64,000 bases of DNA from Prevotella aff. ruminicola Tc2-24 (GTDB taxonomy: Bacteria; Bacteroidota; Bacteroidia; Bacteroidales; Bacteroidaceae), in the NCBI RefSeq assembly GCF_900110895.1, contig NZ_FOIQ01000006.1:62001-126000 (forward strand), given 5' to 3'. Under the pieces are notes generated by a model that was not told the DNA's origin, ran no database searches, and saw only the letters and a list, made by a program, of their open reading frames with translations. The position numbers were made by a program, and so were the translations under genes. Shown here piece by piece: positions 16,480-25,728 of this stretch (position 1 is its first letter; each line of letters begins with the position of its first letter).

Positions 16480-16865
16480 ATGTCTTTTTGTTAGTCTACC
16501 ACTATTCTTCTTTATGATACGAGTCGTCTGTCTTATGATAAGAAGACGTCTCTTACCTTTCTTCCACAGTCATCTCTTACAGTAAAACAACTTGTTTTAC
16601 CTTCAAAGGGATGATCTCTTTCCATCAAAGAAGGCATCTCCACGACAGTAAAACAAGTTGTTTTACTGTAAGAGAACCTATCTCATTGATTTAAAGCACC
16701 GATTCTTTATTCTGGTTAAACATACTTGTCATTGTTTATGGTTTATCTGTAATAACAGTGCAAATATACAAAAATATCCATGAAAAAGCATCCTTCGCCC
16801 CTCTTTTTTGCAAGTAAGCGAGCGTGAGCCCACGTTTTCGACGGTTGTCCAGTACGGTGAAGATG
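16480..16865 (-). promoter_or_regulatory. Long HU leader with two GTAAAACAA palindromes
   Basis: Gene-free stretch. GTAAAACAA-C-TTGTTTTAC lies at 16582-16600, and a longer version with 12-nt arms around a central G lies at 16645-16669. Between them are TCAAAGGGAT (16603-16612) and TCTCCACGAC (16637-16646), which recur in reverse complement at 50.7-50.8 kb. ATCTCTTAC at 16572-16580 also recurs there. The -7 element near 16761-16768 places both palindromes in transcribed leader RNA. No protein-coding signal is seen. Confidence 0.6.
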
Positions 16866-16870
16866 GTAAA

Positions 16871-16940
16871 ATACCTATGAGATGGTATGCGAATGCCACG
16901 AACGTGGGATTGTGGGAGCAAGCATATCGCCGTACCTTTG
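16871..16940 (+). promoter_or_regulatory. ATACC-N8-GGTAT operator and promoter of the copper-receptor pair
   Basis: ATACC-N8-GGTAT at 16871-16888, 17 nt, GGGATTGTGG at 16906-16915, 17 nt, TACCTTTG at 16933-16940. The architecture matches the divergent sulfur promoters. Confidence 0.85.
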
Positions 16941-16965
16941 CAGTGTCAAACTAACGCAAAGAATT

Positions 16966-17913
16966 ATGAAAGTAAAAGGATTGTTTTTGTTTTTATCAGC
17001 CATTGCCCTGACGTCTTGCAACAGCAACGACGACGGGGTCAGTGCTGGCATTGAGATACCAGGAATCACGATCACCAACGATATTGACTGTTGCACGGCC
17101 GAACAAGCCCTACAGGCTTACAAGTTTCTGGAGACAGTGAAGATCATTCCGACACTGACGACAGAGGTGGACCGTAAATACAACGTGTATGCATACACCC
17201 GGACCGGCAAGTTCCATATAGGTTATAACGAGGTCTTCTTTGTTGCGACGAAGAAGTCGTCGAACAACTACATCAAAGACTTCTCCATCACCGGTCTGAC
17301 ACCACTGATGCTGATGACCAAGATGAAGATGGAGCATTCCACGCCTGTATCCGGAAATGCCGAGGTCTTCAACGATAACTTCCCAGCCATTAAACGTGCA
17401 TGGGTATCATTTATCATGTCGTCGGGCGAGAGTGGATCGTGGACACTATCATACCATGTGGACGTGCTCGGTGGAAAAGGAGATGTCAACAAGGCCGGCA
17501 TCACGGTCGACGCCCTACCCGACGGACAAGCATGGCTCAAGTCGTTCAAGGTAGGCGACGACACATACTTCCTCTCGCTGGCGAACGCCTCGGACTGGAA
17601 GACGGGTAGCAACGTGATACGTGCTTATATCTCGAAGAAGAGCACCCCCATCACCACACCCTATGCCTTGGCAGAAGAGTCGTTCACCGTGGATATCGAC
17701 CCACGTATGCCGGATATGGGCAACCACACTTCGCCAGACAACAGACCACTCACCCCACAGGCCGACGGCAGCTATCAGGGCACCATCAATCTCACCATGA
17801 CCGGTCTCTGGCGCATCCATCTGACCATTCGCGATGCCCAAGGTCATGTCGTTGCCGGAGGCGACAATCAGAGTAGTGGCTACAGTTCACTCTTCTGGGA
17901 CGTAACCATCTAG
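16966..17913 (+). CDS. Met/His-rich periplasmic lipoprotein (YtkA/FixH-like), copper-receptor partner
   Basis: 315-residue lipoprotein with signal peptide and lipobox (LSAIALTSC, Cys18). It has two beta-rich halves. Around residues 113-126 there is a metal-binding-looking cluster, PLMLMTKMKMEHSTP (four Met and one His). The C-terminal part, YQGTINLTMTGLWRIHLTIRDAQGHVV, resembles YtkA/FixH-type domains. The frame runs upstream to 16882, but that lies over the promoter; ATG 16966 begins the signal peptide. It is followed after 17 nt by an OprC-like TonB receptor. I infer a role in holding or handing over copper at the cell surface or periplasm; the function is not proven. Confidence 0.75.
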   Translation: MKVKGLFLFLSAIALTSCNSNDDGVSAGIEIPGITITNDIDCCTAEQALQAYKFLETVKIIPTLTTEVDRKYNVYAYTRTGKFHIGYNEVFFVATKKSSNNYIKDFSITGLTPLMLMTKMKMEHSTPVSGNAEVFNDNFPAIKRAWVSFIMSSGESGSWTLSYHVDVLGGKGDVNKAGITVDALPDGQAWLKSFKVGDDTYFLSLANASDWKTGSNVIRAYISKKSTPITTPYALAEESFTVDIDPRMPDMGNHTSPDNRPLTPQADGSYQGTINLTMTGLWRIHLTIRDAQGHVVAGGDNQSSGYSSLFWDVTI

Positions 17914-17930
17914 TCAAGAAACAAAGAAAC

Positions 17931-19886
17931 ATGTTAGGAACTCTTTTGCTATCAACCATATTTCTGACGGACACGACTGCCACGGCGCCACATCATCTGG
18001 ACGAAGTGGTGGTCGTGTCGTATAAACAAGGTGGCAAGCGCTCGGCCAAAGGGCAGACAGCGTCTATCGACGAGCACCTGTCGGAGCTGTCGCATGTCGA
18101 ACTGGTGCGTCGTGGTTCATATGCCTGGGAGCCGATGGTCAACAACATGCAGACGGAACGGTTGTCGACCACCATTGATGGCATGAAGATCTTCTATGCC
18201 TGCACGGACAAGATGGACCCCGTGACAAGCTATGTGGAGAGCGGCAATCTACAGAGCATCAGTCTGAATGCCGGGTTGAACGGAAACCCACAAGCCACTG
18301 GCAACATCGGTGGCAGTCTGGACCTACGTCTGCGAAAGGTCGGCTTCGCTGGCGCCCCTTTCCACCTGAACACCTCCGTAGGCTACGAGGCCAACGGTCA
18401 GCTACAGGTATATGGTGCCGACGCGACACACTCCAGTCGGCATTTCTATATCGGTGGTGGCGCATTCTATCGTCATGCGGACAACTACAAGAGCGGTGGA
18501 GGAGACAGACTGCCGTTCTCACAGTTCCAGAAGGTGAATGCCTTTGTCAACACCGGTCTTAAGCTGACAGATAACGACGTGATGGAGACGACGCTGATTG
18601 TCGACCGTGCCTCCGACGTAGGCTACCCAGCCCTCAATATGGATGTTGCCAAGGCCGAGGCTTTCATTACATCACTCTCGTACAAGCACCTGTTTGTCAG
18701 CCCCCTCTTCAACTCATGGGAGACCAAGGTCTACTATAACCATATCGTCCACGAGATGGACGACACCCATCGGCCTGACGTGGAGATTCACATGGATATG
18801 CCAGGACGAAGTTGGACGGCAGGCGCCTATAGTCTGCTGACAGGATCCGTTGGACGGCATGAGACGAGTCTGAACGTAGACGGGTATTACAACCGTCTGT
18901 TTGCCGACATGACCATGTATCCGGGTGGTGCCGCCCCGATGTATATGGTGACATGGCCCGACGTGGGCACGCTCAACATGGGTGTCTCCTTCTCTGATCG
19001 TATCATACTCTCCTCCCTGTCGGTCCTTCACCTCTCGGCAAAGGTGTCGTGGCAACAGCAACGACTGAACAACGAGGAAGGTCACCAGGCACTAAGTGTG
19101 TTCTTCCCTGGGATGCGACGGCAATATCACCAGACAACAGGTCGCATGGCCGCAAGCTATCAGTTATCCCTCTCCGACCTCCGGCTCTCAGTTGGTGCCG
19201 GCTGGGGGAGTCGTGCGCCCACGGTAACAGAATCTTATGGATACTATTTAAACAATACCTTCGACCAGTACGACTACATCGGCAATCCACGTTTGAAGAA
19301 CGAGTCGGCAGTAGAAGTAAATGCGGCCATCAACTGGCAACCCGACAAGACCTTCTCCATAGGTATTGACGGCAACGCATTCCTTTTCACCAATTATATC
19401 ATTGGACAGTTCGAGACACGACTCAGTCCTATGACTGTCGGTGCAGAGGGCGTAAAGGTATATGGGAACATCAGTCATGCCATCATCGCCAACGCCTCGC
19501 TGACAATAGGATGGAAGCCCTTCGACGGCATCAACTGGAACTCAACACTCGCCTACAGCCTCGGACATGATGAGCATGATGACCCACTGCCCCTCATCGC
19601 GCCATTCAGTTATACCTCCCGACTGACCTACTCCACAGGACGTCTCAGACTGTTGGCAGAGGTAAAAGGACATGTACGACACACGGCATACGGCGTAAAA
19701 TACGGTGAGAAGGAAACACCGGGATGGGTCGTCTGTAACCTTTCAACAAGCTACACACTACAGCATGTCACCTTACGGACTGGCATAGAGAATATCCTTG
19801 ATAGGTTCTATACCACATATGCCGACTGGAATGGCATCCCTCAGAAAGGGCGGAATATCTACCTGAACATCTCTTTTGAGCTATAA
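17931..19886 (+). CDS. TonB-dependent receptor, OprC/NosA-like (copper)
   Basis: 651-residue outer-membrane receptor with a plug (DEVVVVSYKQGGKRSAKG) and beta-barrel, but no SusC-type N-terminal carboxypeptidase-like domain. The plug contains YACTDKMDPVTSYVE, giving a CxxxM pair (Cys91, Met95). The barrel contains HIVHEMDD, giving HxM (His274, Met276). CxxxM with HxM is the copper site of Pseudomonas OprC/NosA, so copper uptake is likely. Co-transcribed with the Met-rich lipoprotein under the same operator as the sulfur genes. Confidence 0.82.
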   Translation: MLGTLLLSTIFLTDTTATAPHHLDEVVVVSYKQGGKRSAKGQTASIDEHLSELSHVELVRRGSYAWEPMVNNMQTERLSTTIDGMKIFYACTDKMDPVTSYVESGNLQSISLNAGLNGNPQATGNIGGSLDLRLRKVGFAGAPFHLNTSVGYEANGQLQVYGADATHSSRHFYIGGGAFYRHADNYKSGGGDRLPFSQFQKVNAFVNTGLKLTDNDVMETTLIVDRASDVGYPALNMDVAKAEAFITSLSYKHLFVSPLFNSWETKVYYNHIVHEMDDTHRPDVEIHMDMPGRSWTAGAYSLLTGSVGRHETSLNVDGYYNRLFADMTMYPGGAAPMYMVTWPDVGTLNMGVSFSDRIILSSLSVLHLSAKVSWQQQRLNNEEGHQALSVFFPGMRRQYHQTTGRMAASYQLSLSDLRLSVGAGWGSRAPTVTESYGYYLNNTFDQYDYIGNPRLKNESAVEVNAAINWQPDKTFSIGIDGNAFLFTNYIIGQFETRLSPMTVGAEGVKVYGNISHAIIANASLTIGWKPFDGINWNSTLAYSLGHDEHDDPLPLIAPFSYTSRLTYSTGRLRLLAEVKGHVRHTAYGVKYGEKETPGWVVCNLSTSYTLQHVTLRTGIENILDRFYTTYADWNGIPQKGRNIYLNISFEL

Positions 19887-19928
19887 ACAGGGCCTTTTTG
19901 CCCTGCAAATCTGGCCTTTCTGACAAAA

Positions 19929-19999
19929 ATACCACACCTTTGGTATACGGAATGACATATCAAAGGGATTGTGGGAATACGGAAATCGCCGTACCTTTG
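19929..19999 (+). promoter_or_regulatory. ATACC-N8-GGTAT operator and promoter of the PstS-like/SusCD/UroD operon
   Basis: ATACC-N8-GGTAT at 19929-19946, 18 nt, GGGATTGTGG at 19965-19974, 17 nt, TACCTTTG at 19992-19999. Third region with this exact architecture. A weak hairpin, CAGGGC-CTTTTT-GCCCTG (about 19888-19905), ends the upstream receptor gene. Confidence 0.85.
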
Positions 20000-20034
20000 C
20001 ACCAGAGATGATTAATAAACTAAACAACAGAATT

Positions 20035-20967
20035 ATGAGAAGAATCGTATTTACAATAGCATTGGTATTGGGGCTTGGATTACAGAACAACATCTGGGCT
20101 GAAGGAAACAGTGTAAACGGTAACGTGCGTACCATTAAGAGTCCGCGCTTTGCACGGCCACTGGTTGAGAAATGGATTGAGGAATACGCCAAGACTGAAC
20201 CGGGCGTGGTGTTCCAGATTGTAAAGGGTTCGGGCAGTCAGGATAACATTGACCTTCATATAGTATTAGAAAACAAAGAGATCAACAACGAAGGCTTCAG
20301 TCATGTCGTCTATTTCGGAGAGACAGCCGTACTGCCTATCACCGCACGTCGTTCGGAGGCAGCACGACTGCTCGAAGGGAAGCATCTGAACAGCAAGAAG
20401 ATCAAGCAGCTCTTCTTCCTCAACGACGATTTCGATGAGGACGTGAAGAAGATCAAGGCTTTCGAGAACATTATTATCTATAGCGGTAGCAACGCCACCT
20501 CGGTAGCCGCCTCGTTTGCCCATAACTTCGGTGAGGAAAGCAGTAACTTCCGGGGCAAGCGCATCTCTGGCGACGACTTGTTCCTGAACACGGCCCTACA
20601 GAAAGATCCTCTCGGTGTGTCGTTCAACGCCCTTCCGAACATCTTCGATCTGAAGAGTCGCCACCTGAAGAGTGACCTCTCACTGATTGGAATCGACGTA
20701 AAGCGCGATCTGGAAAACAGTTTTAGTGATAACGGTACGCTCGACGATGTGCTTGTTGCACTCGAGAACGGGAAAGTGTCTGGAGTTGCCGTAGAGAAGA
20801 TCGGCCTTGACTATAACATCGCCGATGAGGCCGTCAGCCGTTTCCTGAGATGGATACTTAACAACGGCACGAAGTACAACCATGAATTCGGTCTGCTAAA
20901 CCTAGACAGTAAGATCGCTCAAGCCGAAGCAAGCAAGATTAATGACACACTGACAGCACAGAAATAA
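20035..20967 (+). CDS. PstS-like periplasmic substrate-binding protein
   Basis: 310-residue exported protein (signal peptide MRRIVFTIALVLGLGLQNNIWA). The fold hints at a type 2 periplasmic binding protein: KSPRFARPLVEKWIEEYAKTEPGVVFQ, then VKGSGSQDNIDLHIVL, and a second lobe with GVSFNALPNIFD. No ABC transporter permease follows; instead a SusC-like receptor starts 18 nt downstream. An in-frame ATG at 20008 would add a short N-terminus; 20035 gives the best signal peptide. The ligand is unknown. It is the first gene of an operon under the shared operator. Confidence 0.7.
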   Translation: MRRIVFTIALVLGLGLQNNIWAEGNSVNGNVRTIKSPRFARPLVEKWIEEYAKTEPGVVFQIVKGSGSQDNIDLHIVLENKEINNEGFSHVVYFGETAVLPITARRSEAARLLEGKHLNSKKIKQLFFLNDDFDEDVKKIKAFENIIIYSGSNATSVAASFAHNFGEESSNFRGKRISGDDLFLNTALQKDPLGVSFNALPNIFDLKSRHLKSDLSLIGIDVKRDLENSFSDNGTLDDVLVALENGKVSGVAVEKIGLDYNIADEAVSRFLRWILNNGTKYNHEFGLLNLDSKIAQAEASKINDTLTAQK

Positions 20968-20985
20968 AAGATAATCATTAGACTT

Positions 20986-23900
20986 ATGGTAAAAAGATTG
21001 TTTATTGCAACTGTTGTTGCGATTAGCCCCTTATTGGCTATTGCCCAGAACCTGATTACAGGACATATCACTGATGGACGCACGGGAGAACCGTTGATCG
21101 GCGCCTCCGTCATTGTGAAAACAGAGAAGACACAAGGTGTTGTCACCGACGTTGATGGAAACTTCTCCCTGAAGACCAAGGTGGAAGCTCCACTTACCCT
21201 CCGTGTGGAATACGTTGGCTATCGTCCTCTGGACGTAGATGTCTACGACTTCGAGGAGCCCGTAGAGATCCGTCTCGTCGATAACTCCAGTCGTCTGGAC
21301 GAGGTCGTCGTCGTAGGCTATGGCGCTCAGAAGCGCTTGGAACTTACCAGTAGTATCTCATCCGTTGGCGACGATCTGCTCAAGCAGTCGAACACCTCTG
21401 TCGAGAGCGCCCTTCAGGGAGCCGTAGCAGGTCTGAATGTGACCACCACCAGCGGCCAGCCTGGTGCTGCCAGCATCATCCGGGTACGTGGTGGAAACTC
21501 CATCACCGGTGGTAACGAGCCCCTTTATGTCATCGATGGCTTCATCGTCTACAACGACGCCTCATCGAACCGCACTGGTGCACGAGGCACCGATGCCGTG
21601 CTCGACCCGCTGGCTTTCCTGAACCCAAGTGATATCGAGAGCATAGAAGTATTAAAAGATGTGTCGGCCACAGCCATCTATGGCACACGAGGCGCCAACG
21701 GTGTGATTATCATCACGACCAAGAAAGGCTCTCATGGTCGTAACAACATCAACTACAGTGCCTCCTTCGGTTGGAGTCGGATCAGTAAGAAGGTCGACTT
21801 CATGGATGCCTGGCAGTGGGCTGACCTATGGAACGAGATGTACGAGAACGGTGAAGTTGGCTATCGCCTGGACGAGCCGACCGAGAGCTACGACTGGCAG
21901 GATGCAGCCTTGCAGACCGGCTTTCAACAAGAGCATCAGTTGTCGGCCGTAGGCGGCGACGAGATCTCACGCTATAGCATCAGCGGCAGCTATAAGAGTC
22001 AGGAGGGAATCATCATCAACACAGGACTGAAGCGCTATGCCGGACGTGTCAACTATGAACGCAATGTGCTGAAGAACCTTCTGGTGGGTGTCAACGCCAA
22101 TGGTGCCTATAACAAGATGACAGGTATGTCGGACAGAAGTTCGATGTTTGCAGCCAACTCCTGGTATGGTGCCATCTCACATACACCCTATACCTCTATT
22201 TATAATGCCGACGGATCATTCAACTACGAGCCGACACCGACCAGTGTGGATATCTATAATGGTAAGGTGGGTAATCCTATCAGTGACCTGCAGAACTATC
22301 AGACAGAGACGGAGAACACCCGTGTGATGGGAACAGGCTTTGCCGAATGGACCGTCATACCACAACTGAAGCTGAAAGCCAGTCTCGGTGCCGATCTGTC
22401 GAACACCCGTCAGAGCTACTATGCCCCCTCTTACACCTCTGACGGACTGCCTTACAACGGCTACGCTTCTGTTGGACAGACCAAGACACACGTATGGCAA
22501 ACGGAGTACACCGCCACCTACAATAATGTTTTCAAGAACGTGCACTCGCTGACAGTCCTCGCAGGATATACCGCCCAGCGCACAGACCGCAGTAGGATTG
22601 CCACCACAGCCTATGGATTCAGTAACGATGCCACTGGCTATGACAACTTAGGCGCTGCCAGTACGACGCAGCCTTCATCAAGTGGGCATTACATCTCTAC
22701 GCTCCAGTCATGGATTGGTCGTGTAAACTACAGCTACGACTCACGGTATAACGCCTCACTCACACTCCGCGCCGACGGTAGCAGTCGATTCGCGAAGGAC
22801 CATCGTTGGGGATGGTTCCCCTCATTGGGCGCCTCATGGAACATCGACCGTGAGAAATGGTTACACCTGAGCAAGAAGGTTGACTATATCCAACTGCGGG
22901 CATCTATCGGTGTCGTAGGCAACCAAGAGATTGGCGACTACCAGTTTGCAGCCAATGTGGTGCCCCGCACGGTGATTATCGATGGTGAACGTGCTACAAG
23001 CTATATCATCTCGAATAAATCGAACCCCGACCTGAAGTGGGAGACCACCACCTCTTATAATTTAGGTCTGAGCTCTGGTTTCTTCCGGAATCGTCTGACA
23101 GTGACACTCGACGGCTATTATAAGAAGACAAGCGATCTGCTGCTTGATGTGCCAGTAGAACAGGTGACCGGTTTCTCCACCGTACTACGAAATGTGGGTT
23201 CTGTCACTAACAAAGGTGTAGAACTGGAAATCGGCGGCGTGCTCATCGAACAGAAGGACTTACGCTGGACACTGAACGGCAATATCGCCCACAACAAGAA
23301 CGAGGTCGTCAGCTTAGGTGATGCTGAATACTTCATCCCCTCTCATGGCTACACCAACCCACTTATCGTAAAAGTCGGCGAGCCCCTTGGTTCATTCTAT
23401 GGCTACAAGTTCAAAGGGATCATTCAGACAGGAGAAGACCTGAGCAGTCTGCCTTCGCAAACCATCTCGACCGTCGAGCCCGGTAACCCGAAGTTTGAGG
23501 ATGTGACCAAAGATGGTGTCGTGAACGAACAAGACCGTGTGGTACTCGGAAACATCCAACCGAAATTCACCTACGGTTTCAACACAAAGGTGGCTTACAA
23601 GAGCTGGGACCTCTTTGTCAGCGCAAGCGGAAGCTACGGTAATAAGATCTTCAACGAACTGGCCTGTCGCCTGGAGCGCGGTAATGGTTACTATTACAAC
23701 CCGTTGGCTACAGTGGCTGATCGTTGGACACCCACCAATCCCAGTCAGACAATTCAGAAGGCCAGCAATGCCACATCGATCTACACCGACGACCGATTTG
23801 TGGAAGACGCCAGTTATCTGAAGATCAGGAACATCCAGTTGGGCTATAATCTGCCGCTGAAACAGATCACAAAGGATGCCAACCTCCGTCTCTATATATC

Positions 23901-24057
23901 GCTACAGAACTTCTTCACCATTACTGGTTACAGAGGCTATGACCCTGAAGCCAACCGTAGCGGAAGCGACGAGACCAGCGCCCTGTACCAAGGCATTGAC
24001 AACGGAACCTATCCCTCGTCTAAAACTGTTTTAGTAGGATTCAATATAACGCTTTAA
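20986..24057 (+). CDS. SusC/RagA-like TonB-dependent outer-membrane transporter
   Basis: 1023 residues. A signal peptide (MVKRLFIATVVAISPLLAIAQ) is followed by a carboxypeptidase-like regulatory domain (about 22-100, GHITDGRTGEPLIGASVIVKTEKTQGVVTDVDGNFSL). The TonB-box/plug region follows (LDEVVVVGYGAQKRLELTSSIS, VLKDVSATAIYGTRGANGVI), then a 22-strand-type barrel ending NITL. It forms the channel of a SusCD complex with the next gene. No glycosidase follows and the promoter belongs to the sulfur/copper set, so the cargo may not be a glycan. Confidence 0.95.
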   Translation: MVKRLFIATVVAISPLLAIAQNLITGHITDGRTGEPLIGASVIVKTEKTQGVVTDVDGNFSLKTKVEAPLTLRVEYVGYRPLDVDVYDFEEPVEIRLVDNSSRLDEVVVVGYGAQKRLELTSSISSVGDDLLKQSNTSVESALQGAVAGLNVTTTSGQPGAASIIRVRGGNSITGGNEPLYVIDGFIVYNDASSNRTGARGTDAVLDPLAFLNPSDIESIEVLKDVSATAIYGTRGANGVIIITTKKGSHGRNNINYSASFGWSRISKKVDFMDAWQWADLWNEMYENGEVGYRLDEPTESYDWQDAALQTGFQQEHQLSAVGGDEISRYSISGSYKSQEGIIINTGLKRYAGRVNYERNVLKNLLVGVNANGAYNKMTGMSDRSSMFAANSWYGAISHTPYTSIYNADGSFNYEPTPTSVDIYNGKVGNPISDLQNYQTETENTRVMGTGFAEWTVIPQLKLKASLGADLSNTRQSYYAPSYTSDGLPYNGYASVGQTKTHVWQTEYTATYNNVFKNVHSLTVLAGYTAQRTDRSRIATTAYGFSNDATGYDNLGAASTTQPSSSGHYISTLQSWIGRVNYSYDSRYNASLTLRADGSSRFAKDHRWGWFPSLGASWNIDREKWLHLSKKVDYIQLRASIGVVGNQEIGDYQFAANVVPRTVIIDGERATSYIISNKSNPDLKWETTTSYNLGLSSGFFRNRLTVTLDGYYKKTSDLLLDVPVEQVTGFSTVLRNVGSVTNKGVELEIGGVLIEQKDLRWTLNGNIAHNKNEVVSLGDAEYFIPSHGYTNPLIVKVGEPLGSFYGYKFKGIIQTGEDLSSLPSQTISTVEPGNPKFEDVTKDGVVNEQDRVVLGNIQPKFTYGFNTKVAYKSWDLFVSASGSYGNKIFNELACRLERGNGYYYNPLATVADRWTPTNPSQTIQKASNATSIYTDDRFVEDASYLKIRNIQLGYNLPLKQITKDANLRLYISLQNFFTITGYRGYDPEANRSGSDETSALYQGIDNGTYPSSKTVLVGFNITL

Positions 24058-24089
24058 GAAGTTAGAAGATAAAAAGAAGATTAAGAGTT

Positions 24090-25676
24090 ATGAAGAAAAA
24101 TGTTATCTATATATTCGCAGCAGCACTACTGCTGAACAGCTGCGCCGACCTGGACCAGACATCCCTGAGTTCTATTGATAGAGACAACTTCTACAAGAGC
24201 AAGGAAGATATTGAGACTGCCATTAACGGCATCTATCAGGAGTTTACCGTTGATGGGTTCTATGGTATGTTTAACAACCAGAGCATTTACATCAACGATC
24301 TGCAAACCGACTATGTGAAGGCTGGAGCGCAGACTAACTCCGCCCATATCCGTGAGCTATCAAACTTCGCCGTACAGCCGACCAATCTCTTTGTGGGTTA
24401 TGCCTGGGAAGAACACTATACGGCCATCAACCGCGCCAATGTTGTGATTGACAAGGTAAGCGATGCCGCATGGCTCGATGAGCAGACCCAGAAGAACTAT
24501 ATCAACGAGGCCCGTTTCCTCCGTGCCCTGATGTACTTCAATCTGGTACGTTACTTCGGCGGTGTGCCCATCGTTCTGCACGACGGTGAGGGCGAGGGTG
24601 CCCCACGCAACACGATTGATGAGGTGTTTGAACAGATCGTCAATGACTTTACCGCTGCAGAGAGCCTGCCTGCCACTTATTCTACACGTGACAGCAAAGC
24701 CTCATCATCTGCCGCATCCGCTCTGCTCTCGAAAGTTTATCTTGAGTGGGCGCAGACGAGCACCGAGAAAAGCAAGCTCAACCAGCGTGACTATTACCAG
24801 AAGGCCATCGACTACGCTCAAAAGGTCATCGACTCTGGCAAATACCGTCTTTTGGACAAGTTTATCGACAACTGGTCGGTCGACAAGAAAAACGGCCCGG
24901 AACATATCTTTTCTATCGAGCATGACCGCAGCGTAAACGGTAATGTGACAGGCCATTGCACCTTCGCCACCAACTGGAGCAATTCTGAGCCCGTACTATT
25001 GGCAACCAGCGACCGCTACTACGAGCAGACCGACCCTAAGGACCAACGCCGCGACGGCTCCTGGGCCAAGCGTATCTACAATCCCAATACAAGTTCCGAC
25101 TTCGTGTTCGACATTCCACGATTCCGTAAGTATATCGACTCTCTGAACTACGCTAATCCGTCATCAAGTGGTAATGCTGCAGGACAGTCGACTAATACGA
25201 CCGTCATCCGCTATGCAGAGGTGCTACTTATCAAGGCTGAGGCGGAAAACGAGTTGAACGGTCCTACTGCTGCCGCCTACGATGCCATCAACCAAGTGCG
25301 TCGTCGTGCCTATTGGAGTCCATATCTGAATATCCAAAACACACCCTCCGACGGTTCGTCACTGGAACTGAGCGGTCTGACAAAAGAGGAGTTCCGCGAA
25401 CGTCTGCGCGAGGAGCGTCGTCTGGAATTCGTACTTGAGGGACATCGTTGGTTTGACCTGAAGCGCTGGCATATCCTTGTAAAATATGTCAAGGCTCATA
25501 CACCCAGCAATGAAGAAGTCTCTGGCACAAAGACCACCAAGGCAGAGAATGTCTCGAAAAAGAACTACTATCTGCCTCTGCCACAGGATCAGATCATCCT
25601 CAACCCCAACCTCGAACAGAACTGGGGTTACAGCGGCGAGACCGGAGACGGCCCATACGACAGTAGCTTTGAATAA
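24090..25676 (+). CDS. SusD/RagB-like nutrient-binding lipoprotein
   Basis: 528-residue surface lipoprotein: lipobox with Cys18 (FAAALLLNSCADLDQ) and the SusD-type TPR body (YINEARFLRALMYFNLVRYFGGVPIV). The conserved C-terminal region reads LREERRLEFVLEGHRWFDLKRW, then NYYLPLPQDQIILNPNLEQNWGY. It caps the SusC channel encoded just upstream (32-nt gap). Confidence 0.95.
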   Translation: MKKNVIYIFAAALLLNSCADLDQTSLSSIDRDNFYKSKEDIETAINGIYQEFTVDGFYGMFNNQSIYINDLQTDYVKAGAQTNSAHIRELSNFAVQPTNLFVGYAWEEHYTAINRANVVIDKVSDAAWLDEQTQKNYINEARFLRALMYFNLVRYFGGVPIVLHDGEGEGAPRNTIDEVFEQIVNDFTAAESLPATYSTRDSKASSSAASALLSKVYLEWAQTSTEKSKLNQRDYYQKAIDYAQKVIDSGKYRLLDKFIDNWSVDKKNGPEHIFSIEHDRSVNGNVTGHCTFATNWSNSEPVLLATSDRYYEQTDPKDQRRDGSWAKRIYNPNTSSDFVFDIPRFRKYIDSLNYANPSSSGNAAGQSTNTTVIRYAEVLLIKAEAENELNGPTAAAYDAINQVRRRAYWSPYLNIQNTPSDGSSLELSGLTKEEFRERLREERRLEFVLEGHRWFDLKRWHILVKYVKAHTPSNEEVSGTKTTKAENVSKKNYYLPLPQDQIILNPNLEQNWGYSGETGDGPYDSSFE

Positions 25677-25728
25677 ACCCCAAGCAATCAAACAGATCAT
25701 CAACAATAATCATTAAAATAACAACAAC

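Noticed and set aside
19888..19905. Hairpin CAGGGC/GCCCTG as a strong terminator
   Set aside because: The stem is only 6 bp and the T-run is in the loop rather than after the stem; kept only as a weak candidate.
25677..25728. Possible cobalamin riboswitch before the UroD-like gene
   Set aside because: Only 52 nt lie between genes, with no B12-box-like sequence; the gene is simply part of the operon.
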